A stretch of 64,000 nt of DNA from Dryococelus australis. Taxonomy: Eukaryota > Arthropoda > Insecta > Phasmatodea > Phasmatidae. The notes beneath the pieces are model-generated. The model had not been told where the DNA came from and ran no database searches. It saw only the letters and a program-made list of their open reading frames with translations. A program made the position numbers and the translations under genes. Below are positions 22,157 to 34,789 of this stretch, one piece after another. Each line of letters opens with the position of its first letter. The first letter of the stretch is position 1. The stretch covers positions 61,742,777 to 61,806,776 of the forward strand of contig CM057002.1 of the NCBI GenBank assembly GCA_029891345.1, written 5' to 3'.

Positions 22157-23293
22157 CAGTAAAAACTCGTTATAACATACATAAATGATGCCTCCCCTTT
22201 TATACTTAGTAATGAAAGTACTTTATAGTGAAAGTCCTATTTTTATACCTTACAATATGGACTTCATGGAATTATGGCACAATTAGTATTTTAGTCAATA
22301 AAATTAATACGTTATTACAAAGAAATATTTAATAAGCAAGGATAAAGCAGTACTTTATATAATATGAATATGCACAAATTACAGCCTGCAAATATAAAAT
22401 AATGTGTGGTTTGCGAATATTACTTCTTGGTGAAGTTTCCTTGAAAAAAATCACACCACCAACCCTTAACAAATGGAAATAACACTGAAGGCAGTTTATT
22501 CAAAAAAATTATTTATCTTATAAAAAAATTAATATTCCAGAATAAAATCTTGTATATTTTTCCTGCAAGAAACACTTGGAAATTGACGTCACACACATTA
22601 CAATGTGCCATTCAATATTAATAAACATTTTTGGTGATGGAGGTATAATTTTATTTGTAAGAAGTCTACGTATTGATTTAAATTATTGTTTTGTGTAAAT
22701 ATTTTGATTTTACATGGAAGATGTTTAAACACTGTCTTCATGAGGTGAAGGGGGGGGGGGGTGCACTTTTGAGACACAATTTTTTGTAGGGGTTAAAATT
22801 GATATGTTCATATTTTTACTAGGGCAGCAATACAAAGACATTATTGTGTTTTTACTATATGTTGTGAGATGCAGTGGCAAAACACATTATACAGCTTCCC
22901 ATTTATACATTAACATTTTTATGTACAAAAGGATTCAAGATGGTGCTTGTGCAGTATGTCAACAACGTTACATAACCTAGGTCAACACATGCATATCGAC
23001 GGCATTGAGGGTCAACAGTGAGAATACGCAACTCTGCATTCTACGTGAATGTTTACGCGTTGTATTTGGTAAACAAAACCAAAAAGTTTGTAAGTGGCTA
23101 AAAAATCAGTACCTTTATGTAGCGCCTGCATATGAACATTAAATTAATCCCATTTTGGAAGAGACAAGGTAAAAATTTCTTCGTTTTATATTTTTAAAGT
23201 AAAATATTTTTACATAGAGTATTTATGCAGGAATTGAAAATCTTACCTTAAAGTGACATCTATGTTAATGTGACGTATGTTATAATGGTACTG
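22157..23293. mobile_element. Possible pogo/Tc1-type element with weak terminal inverted repeats
   Basis: The left end has CAGTAAAAACTCGTTATAAC followed by ATAC, and the right end at 23275-23293 has GTATGTTATAATGGTACTG, whose complement starts CAGTACCATTATAACATAC. The shared TTATAACATAC and the CAGTA start resemble pogo/Tigger ends. No transposase is visible inside and a G run lies at about 22751-22760. The match is short, so the call is tentative. Confidence 0.3.
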
Positions 23294-25098
23294 CAAGTTT
23301 TGATATTGTTCATGAGACATCATTGTGTTATTAAAAAGTTATTGTAGTTTTGACTTTACTTGGGAACAAAGCTTATGCCAAGTGTACTAAAACTTGAAGA
23401 ATGAAAAATTTCCTTCTCAATTAAATACAACACTACTATCAGTACTTAATCAAATCTTATCATCAGCTAGATTGGGTTGATAAATATTCCAGTACAGTTT
23501 CATCTAGCGTGGTGGAGGTTCTAAATTTCTTGAGATAAAGTGGTTTTCTCATAAGTAAAGCAGTGGGTCAATATCACTGGCCTGTAAAATTTATAGATGT
23601 GATAAATGCTATAAAGCATGAAATAAATGCTATAAACTGCAGGGATAAATGCTAGATATTTTCCATCATCTCTAGCTACAGGTAATGTTGAAGTAATTTT
23701 GGTTTGAAGGAGTAGTACATATCTTTATATGAAGTACATTTCAGTTCACCAAGTGATATCATTAGTTTTTTCTGAAGTTGCAACACTTTTTCAAGGACAT
23801 TGTGAAACTGCTTGCAATTATCACAATTTTAAAGTGTCCTAGTGATTTCAAAATGAATCATTTACCATTATGTTGGTTAAGCTTTGTGTTTTTAAAAAAG
23901 ATCATACATAGTGTGTGGTGGTCGTAATGCTGTTATATTCATTAATGAAGGGAATAATAGTTATATTGTGTTTATTATTTGTGTGTAAATGTGTATAAAC
24001 TTATCTGTGATTTATAAAATTTGTGTACATATTGTAATTAACTGTATGCACGTCAGGTTTTTTCGTATCATTCCCTGTAACTTATTTATATGCATCAAAA
24101 ATATTTTGGTTATATCTGCTTGTGTGTTTGTGCACATTCTGTAAAGGAATTTATTATATTGTTAATTCTTAGTAATATTTGTAACATCCCATTAAGTTAT
24201 ATACATTATTTATTTCAGCAATTAAAAAACACCTTCAAGAGGCAATTCTGTTGTAAACGTGTACATATTTTATTTGCATTTCTTATTACAAGCTGCATTG
24301 CCAAACTATATTTTTACCAAAGAATTTATTGGCTGGGGATAGAATTGTGGTTTTCCATATTTCCAAAAATTTATAAATTAATGATTAAATAAACCAAAAC
24401 ATGAATTAAACAGTTACTCTAATCAATGAAATGCATTGTGGATTGATACGGGAGTACATAGTATTTGTAAGATAACTTATAACACACATTTGACATTGTT
24501 ACTGATGAATTGTTCCTGTGTGTACTGTTGGCCCTCTACCTGGCACGTCACTGCTACAGCCCCCCCCCCCCCCCCTCACCTTTTTCTACCTTCCCCGGCC
24601 ACTTAAGTCTTGGGGACCATTAAGCAAAATGTTTCAGATTCTAGTTGGCAATGGCAACACAGTGAGTGTTTCTACTGGATACTTTCAAACCTTGATTACA
24701 CCGTAAATAATTTGTACATACAATGGAACTTCGTTAGTAAAAGTTTGGTTATAGCAAAAAATTGGTTATTGCAAAGGGATTTGGTGGTCCCGTGCACCTG
24801 TGGTATCCAATTCTAAGGTGTGTAAAAGCTTTTTAAAGCAAAAATATGGATAATACATATAACAAAGTATTTTTTATGCCTCACGTAATTATTAGGCTCA
24901 AATTCTGTATGTTTAACACATTAACCAACTTAACTTCGGTTCTCGTAACAGTTCAGTGCAATTAACCTCCATATTTAACAGTAAATTTCTGGTAGTGCCA
25001 ATTCTTCAGTCTTCCTGGAAGTAATTTAAATGACCGAGTTAATAACAAATTTTTTTTCCCAGCAAAAAAATATGCATTTGAGTACATGAACTTTGGAC

Positions 25099-25142
<44 letters not shown>

Positions 25143-26196
25143 CCCCCAGGAAATAAACTTTTGCCACAGTAATAACAATTTTTCTTGATCTCTGAGGTAG
25201 TTCAATACAATAACTTGATAGTGCCAAAATGAATTTAGTGTTCATCATAGATGATGGAAGTGCTGTACCGTGTTAAATGTTAAAAACTACTGCTGTGTCT
25301 GAGACTGTAATCGCAACTGTATGTCCTCAGTTACAATGGGACCAACTTGTGAGCGCTGATATTGTTATATTGATAATGTGTGTCTTTCTTGTGACGGTAC
25401 TCGTGCATACCTGGATGAAAACATCTGATGTTTGTGGAAACATCATGTTTGTTTGTGTGCATAGAAAACATTTGTGTGTCATGCAGACTTGAATTTTAAG
25501 TTTATATAAAGTAATTATTCTTGCATTTATGTTGTTTTTCAGGTTTTGATTAATTTTATTCCATTGTCAAGTGCCTATATAGTGCAAAAACAGTTCACAC
25601 CAAAATAGAAAATTTCTTAAAACAAAAACCTTATTATGTAAAAAAAAAACCTGTGTAAAAGTAAAAATCTTTTTGGGAATATTTTTTGGTTCTTTATGTT
25701 GATGGAAGGGTTGATTTTATTGAAGACTTAGTACGATATTCAATAAATTTTTAAGTAAATTTTTACCTGAGTAAAGTTAAAATGAGAGTGACTTCTTTTG
25801 CTATTAAAGCTCAATTTTGTATATAAAATTCCGAATTTTGAGGTTTTTGGGCTTGTACCAATATAAAAAAATTCTGCAGTTTTGACCGAACAAACCTCAT
25901 TTCAAAGTCGTCAGATTTTGGTCCCTTCAAGTTTGTATTAATGAGGTTCCACTTTAATCTCATGTGCAAGGAAAAATTTTGGTGGCTTATGATGATGAAA
26001 CAAAAAAAAACTGCAGTAAAAATTTTAAGAAATTGACAAATTGTGGCAAGTGTCAAGAAATGTCCATAAATCCAGGATTTCAGTAGATGAGGAACAGTAA
26101 AATACAACTTCAAACCATATTTAACTTTGTGTTGAGTATAATGAGAGCTGTGCATTATCTGTGAATAAAGTTTAATTAATAAATAAGTTAAAAATT
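23294..26196. other. AT-rich intergenic sequence with homopolymer runs
   Basis: No gene is recognised. There is a C run at about 24560-24576 and a T run at 25101-25142. CAATGGAACTTCGTTAGTAA at about 24721 resembles the start of pogo/Tigger-type ends, but its partner was not identified with confidence. Confidence 0.45.
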
Positions 26197-26811
26197 TTAA
26201 TTTTTAAAAAAGTCATAATAGTGTAAACAATACATTAAAAAACATTTCACCTCAACTTGCCTAAATAAAGAATATAACATCACAAAGCAAAATTTTTCAT
26301 GAGGCATAAACATTTTTAGGAGAAAACAAGGTGTAGGTGTTGTGGCAACCTCATATAGCAAGTAGGTATCACAGAAATGTGGCACCACTGTGTCACTTGA
26401 GTGTTTTTTTATGACAAATAACATGGTTGTTGATGAAAACAAAAGCTTGATCCTGACTCGCCCTTCTCGCTTTGGTACACAATATAGGATGTTCCAGGTG
26501 GAGCGTATACTGGAGTGCGAAATACAAGAAAAATGCCAAACTGGGTTGGGGTTTCCCCACATTGGAGAATGCTTTGTTTTGGGTTTCTTTATTTTAGTGG
26601 CTAGCAAATATGAAGGGGAGTTAAACCCCAGGGTGAGCTTAACTCTGTAGATCTCCTGGTAGGAGACTTTATTCTGTTTACCTTTAGGAATGCCAAATAC
26701 TGTGAAGCCAGTTTTGTGGAGAGCATGGGTGGAAATAGGCAGGGAGCTTAATTTCTTGAGGAGCCCGTCCTTTATAGAGAGTTGGCCTAGTAGGCTGGTG
26801 TGCGGATGCAA
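26197..26811 (-). CDS. Long open frame of unknown nature
   Basis: At 204 codons this is the longest uninterrupted frame in the window. The translation is rich in Ser, Leu, Lys and Phe and shows no catalytic motif, repeat, signal peptide or zinc finger. Another frame from about 26684 to 26899 overlaps its start. The GC-richer part (26450-26811) continues beyond the frame, so the open frame may be chance within an old repeat. No function can be proposed, and coding status is doubtful. Confidence 0.2.
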   Translation of the reverse strand: MHPHTSLLGQLSIKDGLLKKLSSLPISTHALHKTGFTVFGIPKGKQNKVSYQEIYRVKLTLGFNSPSYLLATKIKKPKTKHSPMWGNPNPVWHFSCISHSSIRSTWNILYCVPKREGRVRIKLLFSSTTMLFVIKKHSSDTVVPHFCDTYLLYEVATTPTPCFLLKMFMPHEKFCFVMLYSLFRQVEVKCFLMYCLHYYDFFKN

Positions 26812-26999
26812 ATTCAGGAGTTACAGAAATAACCCTTTGACGTTTCAGTACCTTGTTTTGAAGACGAAGGTGGATGATCTTCCCAGCTGCTGTGCTCACT
26901 CTACAAGTGGGTGGAGGTGCAGCTGCATGCTTGGCGAGGTGGGGAGAGACTAGGTTTCATTTCTAGGGTAATAACTGGGTTTTAGGGTTCTGGTAATCA

Positions 27000-28745
27000 C
27001 TAATGTATGCCAAGGTCAATCAAGTCCTAGAATAGCCTCTCCTCCCTGTTGTATGGCCTGGATAGCTGGATGTTCTTTGGGGGAGATTTGTATTGGCAGG
27101 CAAAATAGAACTACCGTGGCTTGACGAGGTTCAGGAGTGTCATTTTTATATGTGGTGGTTTCCACTGGCGTTAGAGTAAGTAGCTCTCTTACAGCAACTC
27201 GCAGGACCTATCTACCCTATTAGCGTAAGGCATTTAAACTCTTTGTAAACTGTTGAGGTGAAACAAGACTGCCTTAAGGGAAGACTTCCTAGACACCATG
27301 GATGACCCGGTATTCCCACGTCTGGCTATTGCAAACGGACTGAACGAGGGTAGCTGAGATAACTGATGTCCTGCAAGAAATACCCAATAGAGATTGGTCA
27401 ACTCGTCCTTTGCAAACTGGGAGAAGAGCCGAACACCCGACTTGGTCGATTCTGTTAGCAAGTGTGAGTAAGAGGAGAAACTGACATTTTTATGTGGCCC
27501 TAAGCATGTACTTCCAGGACACAGTGGTCACACCCTTTGTTCCCAGCATCTGGCCTTTGCAAGCTGGGACTGAACTAAGGGTGGTGCAAATTACTGGGGC
27601 CTGGGTGAGTAACCCACAAATCTATCAGGTCCGAGCACTGTTAGTCTGTCTCCGGCCTTTGCAAGCTGGGAGATGAACTGAGTACCCGGTCTGATTGAAT
27701 CTCTTAAGACGGTTAGAGTTGCTAGTGCTTTGGGCGCAGCTGAAGGTCTACCGAATGGCAGATCTTGGTGTGCCTCTTAATATCTGTGTGTGTGCACACG
27801 CGCGTGCTCAAATTACGTTAAAATGACTTAAGGATAAGGTAAATATACATATTTTGCTATACATAATAATTAAGACACTGTAATGTCTCGCTAACTCGTA
27901 AATGAAATCAATCAAAATGAAGTTGCCTAGAATTAAAATAGGTGAAGTCAGCTTACACAAGCCCTAGGTGTGATAATTAATAACTGGATATAACAATTAA
28001 TTAGAGCATTTAACAGTGCCTAGCCTAATTGGGACAAGTTCAGAAGGAACCTAATCAATTTTAATTACCGGACAGGTGATTGCAGTAACCTAGAGGTCCA
28101 GAAGAGATGCCAGCTTGACCTGCTACCACGGGGAGCACTGGAAGTTTACCAGGCAGGTGGAAAGAGCATGGATGAAGTCAACCAACAGTGGCAGAAGATT
28201 TTCAGGATCCGTATTCCAAAACGCGTTCACGAAGAGCCTAGTGGCCAGCACCCTTAATATAGTTCTCTGGCCTTCGCAAGCTGGGAGAGAGGGGTTGGCA
28301 ACCACTTTCCCCTACTGCTACCCTCTGCCTATTGCAAGCTGGAAGGTGCAGTGACTGCACCAAGTTTGTGAGCTCTCCGAGGGGTGCGGGGAGCCTCTCC
28401 CCGCAGGGGCTGTTTATTCCGACACTGAAGGGATATCTTTCATTTCTTATCACCTCGGCTGGAGGTGTTGACATTCCTTATCACCTCTGCGAGAGGCTGG
28501 AGGTTGGATGCTGCTACTGTAGACTGGGTGCTGCCCTCCAGTGGGCAGAGATATAGCTGTTGGCAGGGACAAGCGAGTAGGGGCTGATTTCACTTCTGCA
28601 GGAGTGCTAGGGACGGGTGTCTCTGGTATTTCTAGATTATGCCAAGGCCTATCTCATCCTAACAGGGTTTCACCGCCCTGCCGTATCGCCTCTACCCGTG
28701 TATGTTGTCCCCGTGCAATTCTCACTTGCGGGCCAAATAATGGAG
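27000..28745. repeat. Diverged duplication, units near 27.00-27.12 and 28.64-28.74 kb
   Basis: 27005-27115 (TATGCCAAGGTCAATCAAGT onward) and 28638-28740 (TATGCCAAGGCCTATCTCAT onward) align along their length. On the minus strand both read as related peptides around QAIQQGGEAILGLD and EAIRQGGETLLG, which suggests the ancestral sequence was protein coding on that strand. The family was not identified; a retroelement gag-type protein is possible. Confidence 0.45.
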
Positions 28746-29064
28746 TAGGTTTGAATTTAGCTAATGGAGTGTCACTGGGTGAAGTTTATTGATAATAATT
28801 CTTTGACTGCTGGCCGTAGGTCTTTTCTCCTTTGGCTACTAACCTGCCTTTGGCTGCATAAGGCATTTAGCTCTCAGCTGAAGGCTGTTAATTAATAAAA
28901 GTACTTTGCTGCAAAAGTGACTTCAGTTGTCCCCTAGTCTGGCCTTCGCAAGCTGGGACTTAGGACGTTAGGTAGTTGTGAAGCCTGTTGTCCTGGGAGC
29001 GATGCTCGCCAGAGGTCAGACAATGGAATGTTACAAATTCCAGTCCAGCCTTTGCAAGTTGGGA
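27321..29064. repeat. Recurrent 20-base word CTGGCCTTTGCAAGCTGGGA
   Basis: Eight near-copies occur at 27321, 27406, 27550, 27652, 28267, 28325, 28939 and 29045 (start positions), all on the plus strand. Three are perfect or one base off the consensus; the others carry a few changes. Spacing is irregular (about 60-610 bases). On the complementary strand the word would encode SQLAKA-like or LPACKGQ-like peptides in different frames, so it may be decayed coding repeat or a short interspersed unit. Confidence 0.6.
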
Positions 29065-32000
29065 GAGTGTGTATGCATGAGTGTGTGTGGGGGGTGGGGG
29101 GGTTGTGTGTATGTTTGTGCATGTTTGTGCATGTGTGTGTCCGTGAGTCCCACCCTTTTGGATACTTCTGAGTTCTGTCACCTTTTAAAAATGTAATTGG
29201 TAGCCTAACAGCATATTCCTACCATATCTTAGTTATAACTCCTTATAGCTGATCAGTGGTTAGCCACAAGGTTAATGAGAATAAGTATAAATACATGGCC
29301 AGTTGTGATCGAAACTCATTTGTTATAAGCAAAAGTTATCACCAATGCAGAATTTTTGAAACCATACAAAAAAATTTTGTGACCTGTGTATTTTAGTGCT
29401 ATACGTAGTGTGTTTGAAAAGCCTGCCTTAGATAGTGATGCTGCCTAGTGGGAACTTAGTGAGCAGATATTGCCGCTTCGGCACCATATTGAGTACCGTA
29501 GTTGTTTAATAGCATTGTGTGTGGTGTTGTGTTGTTCTTTGCTGATGGCAGAATTGTGACCAGTCCTTTATGTTTCTGTGAAAAACAGCGGTAGCTTGTT
29601 TATCCAATACCTACATTCCACTGGCACTTGTCGGAACGTGTTTAAGCGTATTCTTGGGATAGCTGTGTATGTTGTCAAAATAGAATTCATCTTATGTACA
29701 AAACTTGTTGTAGCTCACCATCATCACACTTTATCTCATCACTATTACAAAAGTAATTACGCTAAAGCATGGTTACATCTTCTGTACAAGTAGTTTATAT
29801 TCTTAGGGTGAAGATGATTTCAGCACTGGACCACATGCGTGACCAAGTGTGAACATTTTTACACTAACACATGAGTTAAGATTATACCGGAGCAACATGA
29901 ATAATTGCTGTCAAATATGGAGATATCCATCAAATAAATTATGTTTTTAGGGAAATGGAGGAATCATGGTGTATTTTGGCTGTAATTTTATCATGTACAC
30001 AAATTTGGCATGGTTAAGTAGGTGAAGGATTTATTTTAACAGTGTCTGGAATTGTTCCTATGCTACATTGCTTATGTACCCTGCTGGGGGAGGTAAAGGA
30101 GTTAATAGTTTTGGGCAGGCAGTGCAAGGAGGAATCATCTCCCGTCTACATGTGCTATCCAGTAAGCAGATTATGTAAAAACTAATTTGCATTCCTCGCA
30201 TACTCCTGTAAGGGCATGTGTTGTTTGCTGTGGCAGGGGATATTCTAATCCTCTCTATAATAGTGCTGTGTGTGCGTATGTGTGTGAGCGCACACGCATA
30301 ATGTACAAAGAACAAAAATCTGCAACCACTGTAAAACATATCACTGTGATCTAATTATTGTATGTAAATAATTGCAATTGCCACCCATATTTTGCATTGA
30401 ATTTTGTAGCGTATTTTTGCTGTAGAACGCTTGTAGGTGGACAACACACATTTTCTCGAGGTGCTACAACAGGATTGCCATTTTTTCGAAAAGGAAAATG
30501 TACATGTGTTGGGTACATTGCTTTTTTGACTCATTGTAAATTAACAAAGGTCTTACACATGTCCAGCAGAGGCTCATTATATAAAACATACTTTCATGCA
30601 AATAGTTATACTAGCAGGGCCAAATTGTACATATATTTGATTTAGAAAATACATACTTGTAGATTATATTCTATTTTTGTTCATGAAAATATGTTTTTGG
30701 TTCCATCTTTAGGAACTTTTAAAATCAAATTAGGTGTTTGAATGCGAAGAATGTGCTTCGAAACAATACATATACAATTCTTCAGAAAATGTTTCATTCG
30801 CAAATTTGTAATAACTTTTATTTTAGTTAGGTTGTGCAGTTTATCTTAGAAATCAGAACAGTGGGCATACTATTTGTATTAATAAAGACAAGAACAGCAC
30901 ATGGAACAAAATGAGCAAAATCTGAAGTGTTCTGGGTAAATCTGTACATCTGGCAACACTTTGCTACAGTGGTCTGAAAAAGTTGCAAAAATATACTTTG
31001 TGTGCCTTCTGGAATTTATAAAATGATACACATATGCATAGACAGTGGTGTTCAAGAAAACCACAAGTCAACATTGATAGATAATATTTGTGTGCTTACT
31101 TATACTCGCCACTGAAAAATTCATTTTGCTTATGTATCAATGTAACCTAAATATTTCTATAAAATAAATATGACAGTGATATATTGTGCAGTTGCTGGAA
31201 ATGTTATTTTTTATCAATGCGTTACACTTTAGGTTGTGTGTGTCAATAACATATACTTCCTTGAGATGATGGAAGCGGTGGTAGCAGAACGTTTTCTTCT
31301 GTGTGGCAGGCCACAAGTGCAAATGTGGTTGGGAGTGGAAGGGATGCTGAATTGCACGTATATTGCTAATTCAGCTATGTGCCTCTTGGCTTACACTTGC
31401 TTGCTGTTCCGCAGAGTCTTGTGGCTTACCGCATTTCGATGTTGTACGTCGTTAGGGTCGGCACTGCTATAGCTCCAGACGCACAGGAGGCAGACTTTGC
31501 CCATGTCCCAACTTGAAGGTGTGCTCTCTCTGTCTCCCCCCCCCCCCCTACTTCTCTTCTTCTGTAATTTTCTTTTCCCTCTCTTTTTCTATCTGCGGTC
31601 ACTCACTGGACTCCGTTGTGTTGCTGAGTAAAAATATTGCTGGTGAAAACACCTTGTCTGAGGTTTCTTCACAGTCCTGTCTAATCCTCTTGGGAGTATG
31701 GGAGTCAACTGGCATGGGATACCAATGTTGTGTACATAAACGAAATAGAATGATGCATGTCAGAGTGTATAGTTCCAGTATTTTTGTGACGAATCTGTAG
31801 TTGTGGATCGTCAGGTTTCCTGTATACCTTCCTTGCAGGGACGTGGGTGTTACAGCAAATGGTGCATGAAAGTAGTATATTTACCCAATTTTTTTTCTTA
31901 ACTCTATTCAGATCTCCATGAATAATGAACACGGAGAATTTTTAACCATGTGACAAGGTGTTCAAAATTGTTATTTACATCTTGTCGAATCAAAAATTTA

Positions 32001-34789
32001 AAAAATCTTCTGTAAAACAAAGTGTGACAAAAATTGTACAAATATGTGATTTTCGTGCACCATTCCCTGTAAGAGCGACATTTGGCACAGTGCTTGTGTA
32101 ATGGTACTCAGCTAGACATTACCCACAGGTTGCATATCACCAGGCTGTGTTTCATTCCATGCCACGTCCTTAATTTCCTTCACCACTCTTGTTTAAGGTT
32201 TCAGAATTTTCGTATAATGAATTGTTGGTTAGTAAAATAGACATATTTTAGTATTCAATTTATTAATATCAGCCAAGAATTTCAAAACAGAGCAGGCATT
32301 TTATATTCTGAACTCAAAAATTTGCTGGGCAGAAATATGATTATTTTACCACTTTGGAGCAATGCAGCTTTGGAAAATTTAATTGATCTGTATTCTTATT
32401 TACTTGTACAGTGTAAACTGTCTCTTATTTAAGTGCAGTTAATTTTTTGTAGTGTGTTTTGATTCTATTAGACTCGCTAAAGTGTAGTGCTTTATTTGCA
32501 CCCTCCTGGACAAAAGTAAATTAGATACCTAATAAAAGTCTTTCAATGATTATAACATGTAAGTTCACTGCATTTCCCACATCTAGTCATGACATCAATA
32601 TGTATTTGGTGCATTTTTGCAGTTCCTGCAATTTTGAAATTGTACTTAACATTAGCACAGTCTAAAATGGTAATGTTTTTTTAAGCACTGCATCTTTGAA
32701 GGTAATCATACCAACAATAAGACTTAGAAGTGTAATTATTATACCATTAAATTATTTAACTCCAATTATTTTTAGTTTTTTATATGTAAAAAAATTTTAC
32801 TCAATGGTCTTCCTTAGGCAGTAGCAGTTTTATCATGCAGAATAATTTTATTTTTTAATTGATATAAATTTATTTGAAAAAAATACATATCAGATAAATA
32901 AAAACTCAGTAGAAATTAACACTTTAGTTATGACCCACAGCTATTGATTTGATGGTGTGGAAGTTTTGTTTCACTGTGCATTTTTGAATATGTTTGTTCC
33001 AAAAATTTGCTTATTTTAAGTGTGTGTGCATATTACATGTACTGTATAAATTGTTAAAACTGGGTATGTAAAGGTAGCGTACATTCATTATGTTAAATCT
33101 GTAGATTCCATATTTGAATAAAACTTTGAGAAAAATAGTGTTATTTTGTATACACAGTGATGAGCATATTCTGAAACTCATAGTTATATCCACCATTATA
33201 TACCAGAGTTTTGGAAGCAACCGTTTACATCTAATGCAGTTGATTGTCCACTTGTTTAACCAAGGAAAAATGTTGGTTATCGGTGGATGTGCACCTGAAC
33301 ATCTCTTAATAAGTGTTTAAAAAACACATCACAATAAAGAAAAAGGTAATATTAATTTAGTTGAACACTTTGGTTGTATGGTGTAGTTGGGAAAGTTCAA
33401 GATGTTGGGTTTATTTGCAGCAGAAATAATTTTAAAGTTAAATATAGGACATGATTTGTGTTTTAAAAAAAAATAATGTGTTAACGCATTAGTAAATTGG
33501 CATAATGTTCAGTGTGGTTTTACTGTTATGAAATTATTTTGTGTGTGTTCATTTTGACACGTGATACCCTGAGGCTGGTGGAGGAACGTTACCACATCAA
33601 GTGGGATTTTGGTGGGTGCTATGTTAGGTCCACCCGGAGGCGGGCAGTTCTGGTTTGTTTTAGTCTGATGCGTGCCACTTCCCCGTTTATTTACTAAACG
33701 ATTACGACTCATCAAACTGGCGTATTGCTACACCCAGCAACATCTTTCACGAGTGTCCTTAGATCGCCAGTACCTTGGAGAGAAATTCTAAACACCTGAA
33801 TATAAGGCTACGAAAGCTGTCAAGAAGCATCCCCCCCCCCCCCCCCCCCCCCCCCGCTGAGAGCCAACGAGCAGTTGCCTGTCTTGGGACAAACCGAGCG
33901 CCGAGCAAAAGGTAGCTTCTCCCACCTGGTCCCCCAATTACAGGTATAGTTCTTTGGAACCTCTGCAGTTTTAGTTTTGAGTACCTGGCAGAATAGACCT
34001 GTACCTTCTGCTTAAAGGTCCTGTTGCTATATTTAAGGTGATACCTTAATAGTTTATTATATATATATATATATAATAATAATAATTATTATTATTTATT
34101 TATCCTTTTTTTTTTATACATACTTAATTTGCTAAATATCCCTTATCTACAAAGTTATTTTATTGATCAAAGCTATCTAATTGATACTTCCTTTACGTGC
34201 ATGAAGAGTATCCGGGGCTAATTTTTATTATAAGTTTTTTAGTTTTTTAAATTGAATTTTCTTGTGGTGTGTGTGTGTGCGTGCGTGCGTGCGTACACTT
34301 TTTTTTTTTTCTCTTTTTGTGTGATGTGTGCCCTTGTACTACCGTAATAGTTTCCTTGTGGTTTGTGTATGATTTTATTAATACCTATTCCTGCTGCCAC
34401 CTGAGTAATATATGTGCCCAGGTGAGGTCTCCCTACTTGACTCTAGTGAGGCTTCGTAGTCTAACATGATACTTGTGACGAGCCTTTTAACATTGAGTAG
34501 ATGCATTTGCAGCATGTTGTGAAGTTGACTTTGTTTTGTGTGTTTGTGCAGGGTGTGTGTAGATGTTGTGTATTGCCTGGTATGTGAGGTAAGATTTTGT
34601 GTGTGTACCTATGTGAGCTAGTGAGGGTTGTAATTTGAGAATGTATCATATAACTGTTGCCCCTTTTGGGAGGTGAGGTGTTGCCGGGTTTCAAAGTTCC
34701 CGCTGGGCCCATCCGGCTAGTGTGGTGCTCGAGGGTGTATCTTACCACCGGAACTGGCCCCCAGTGGGCAATCCCATACTTTTCAGCTT
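29065..34789. other. AT-rich intergenic region, no secure gene
   Basis: TG-rich simple sequence lies at about 29066-29142 and at 30268-30290. A C run at 33831-33855 and a TA run at about 34053-34075 are present. The stretch 33540-33930 is GC-richer with a short plus frame (33512-33697) that shows no domain. CTCCTGGACAAAAGTAAATT near 32503 resembles a Tc1-like terminus without a partner. Several minus ORFs near 30.1-31.9 kb are unassigned. Confidence 0.4.

Noticed and set aside
32503-32531. Tc1/mariner terminal repeat (CTCCTGGACAAAAGTAAATT)
   Set aside because: It resembles such termini, but no inverted partner was found downstream and no transposase is visible, so no element is called.
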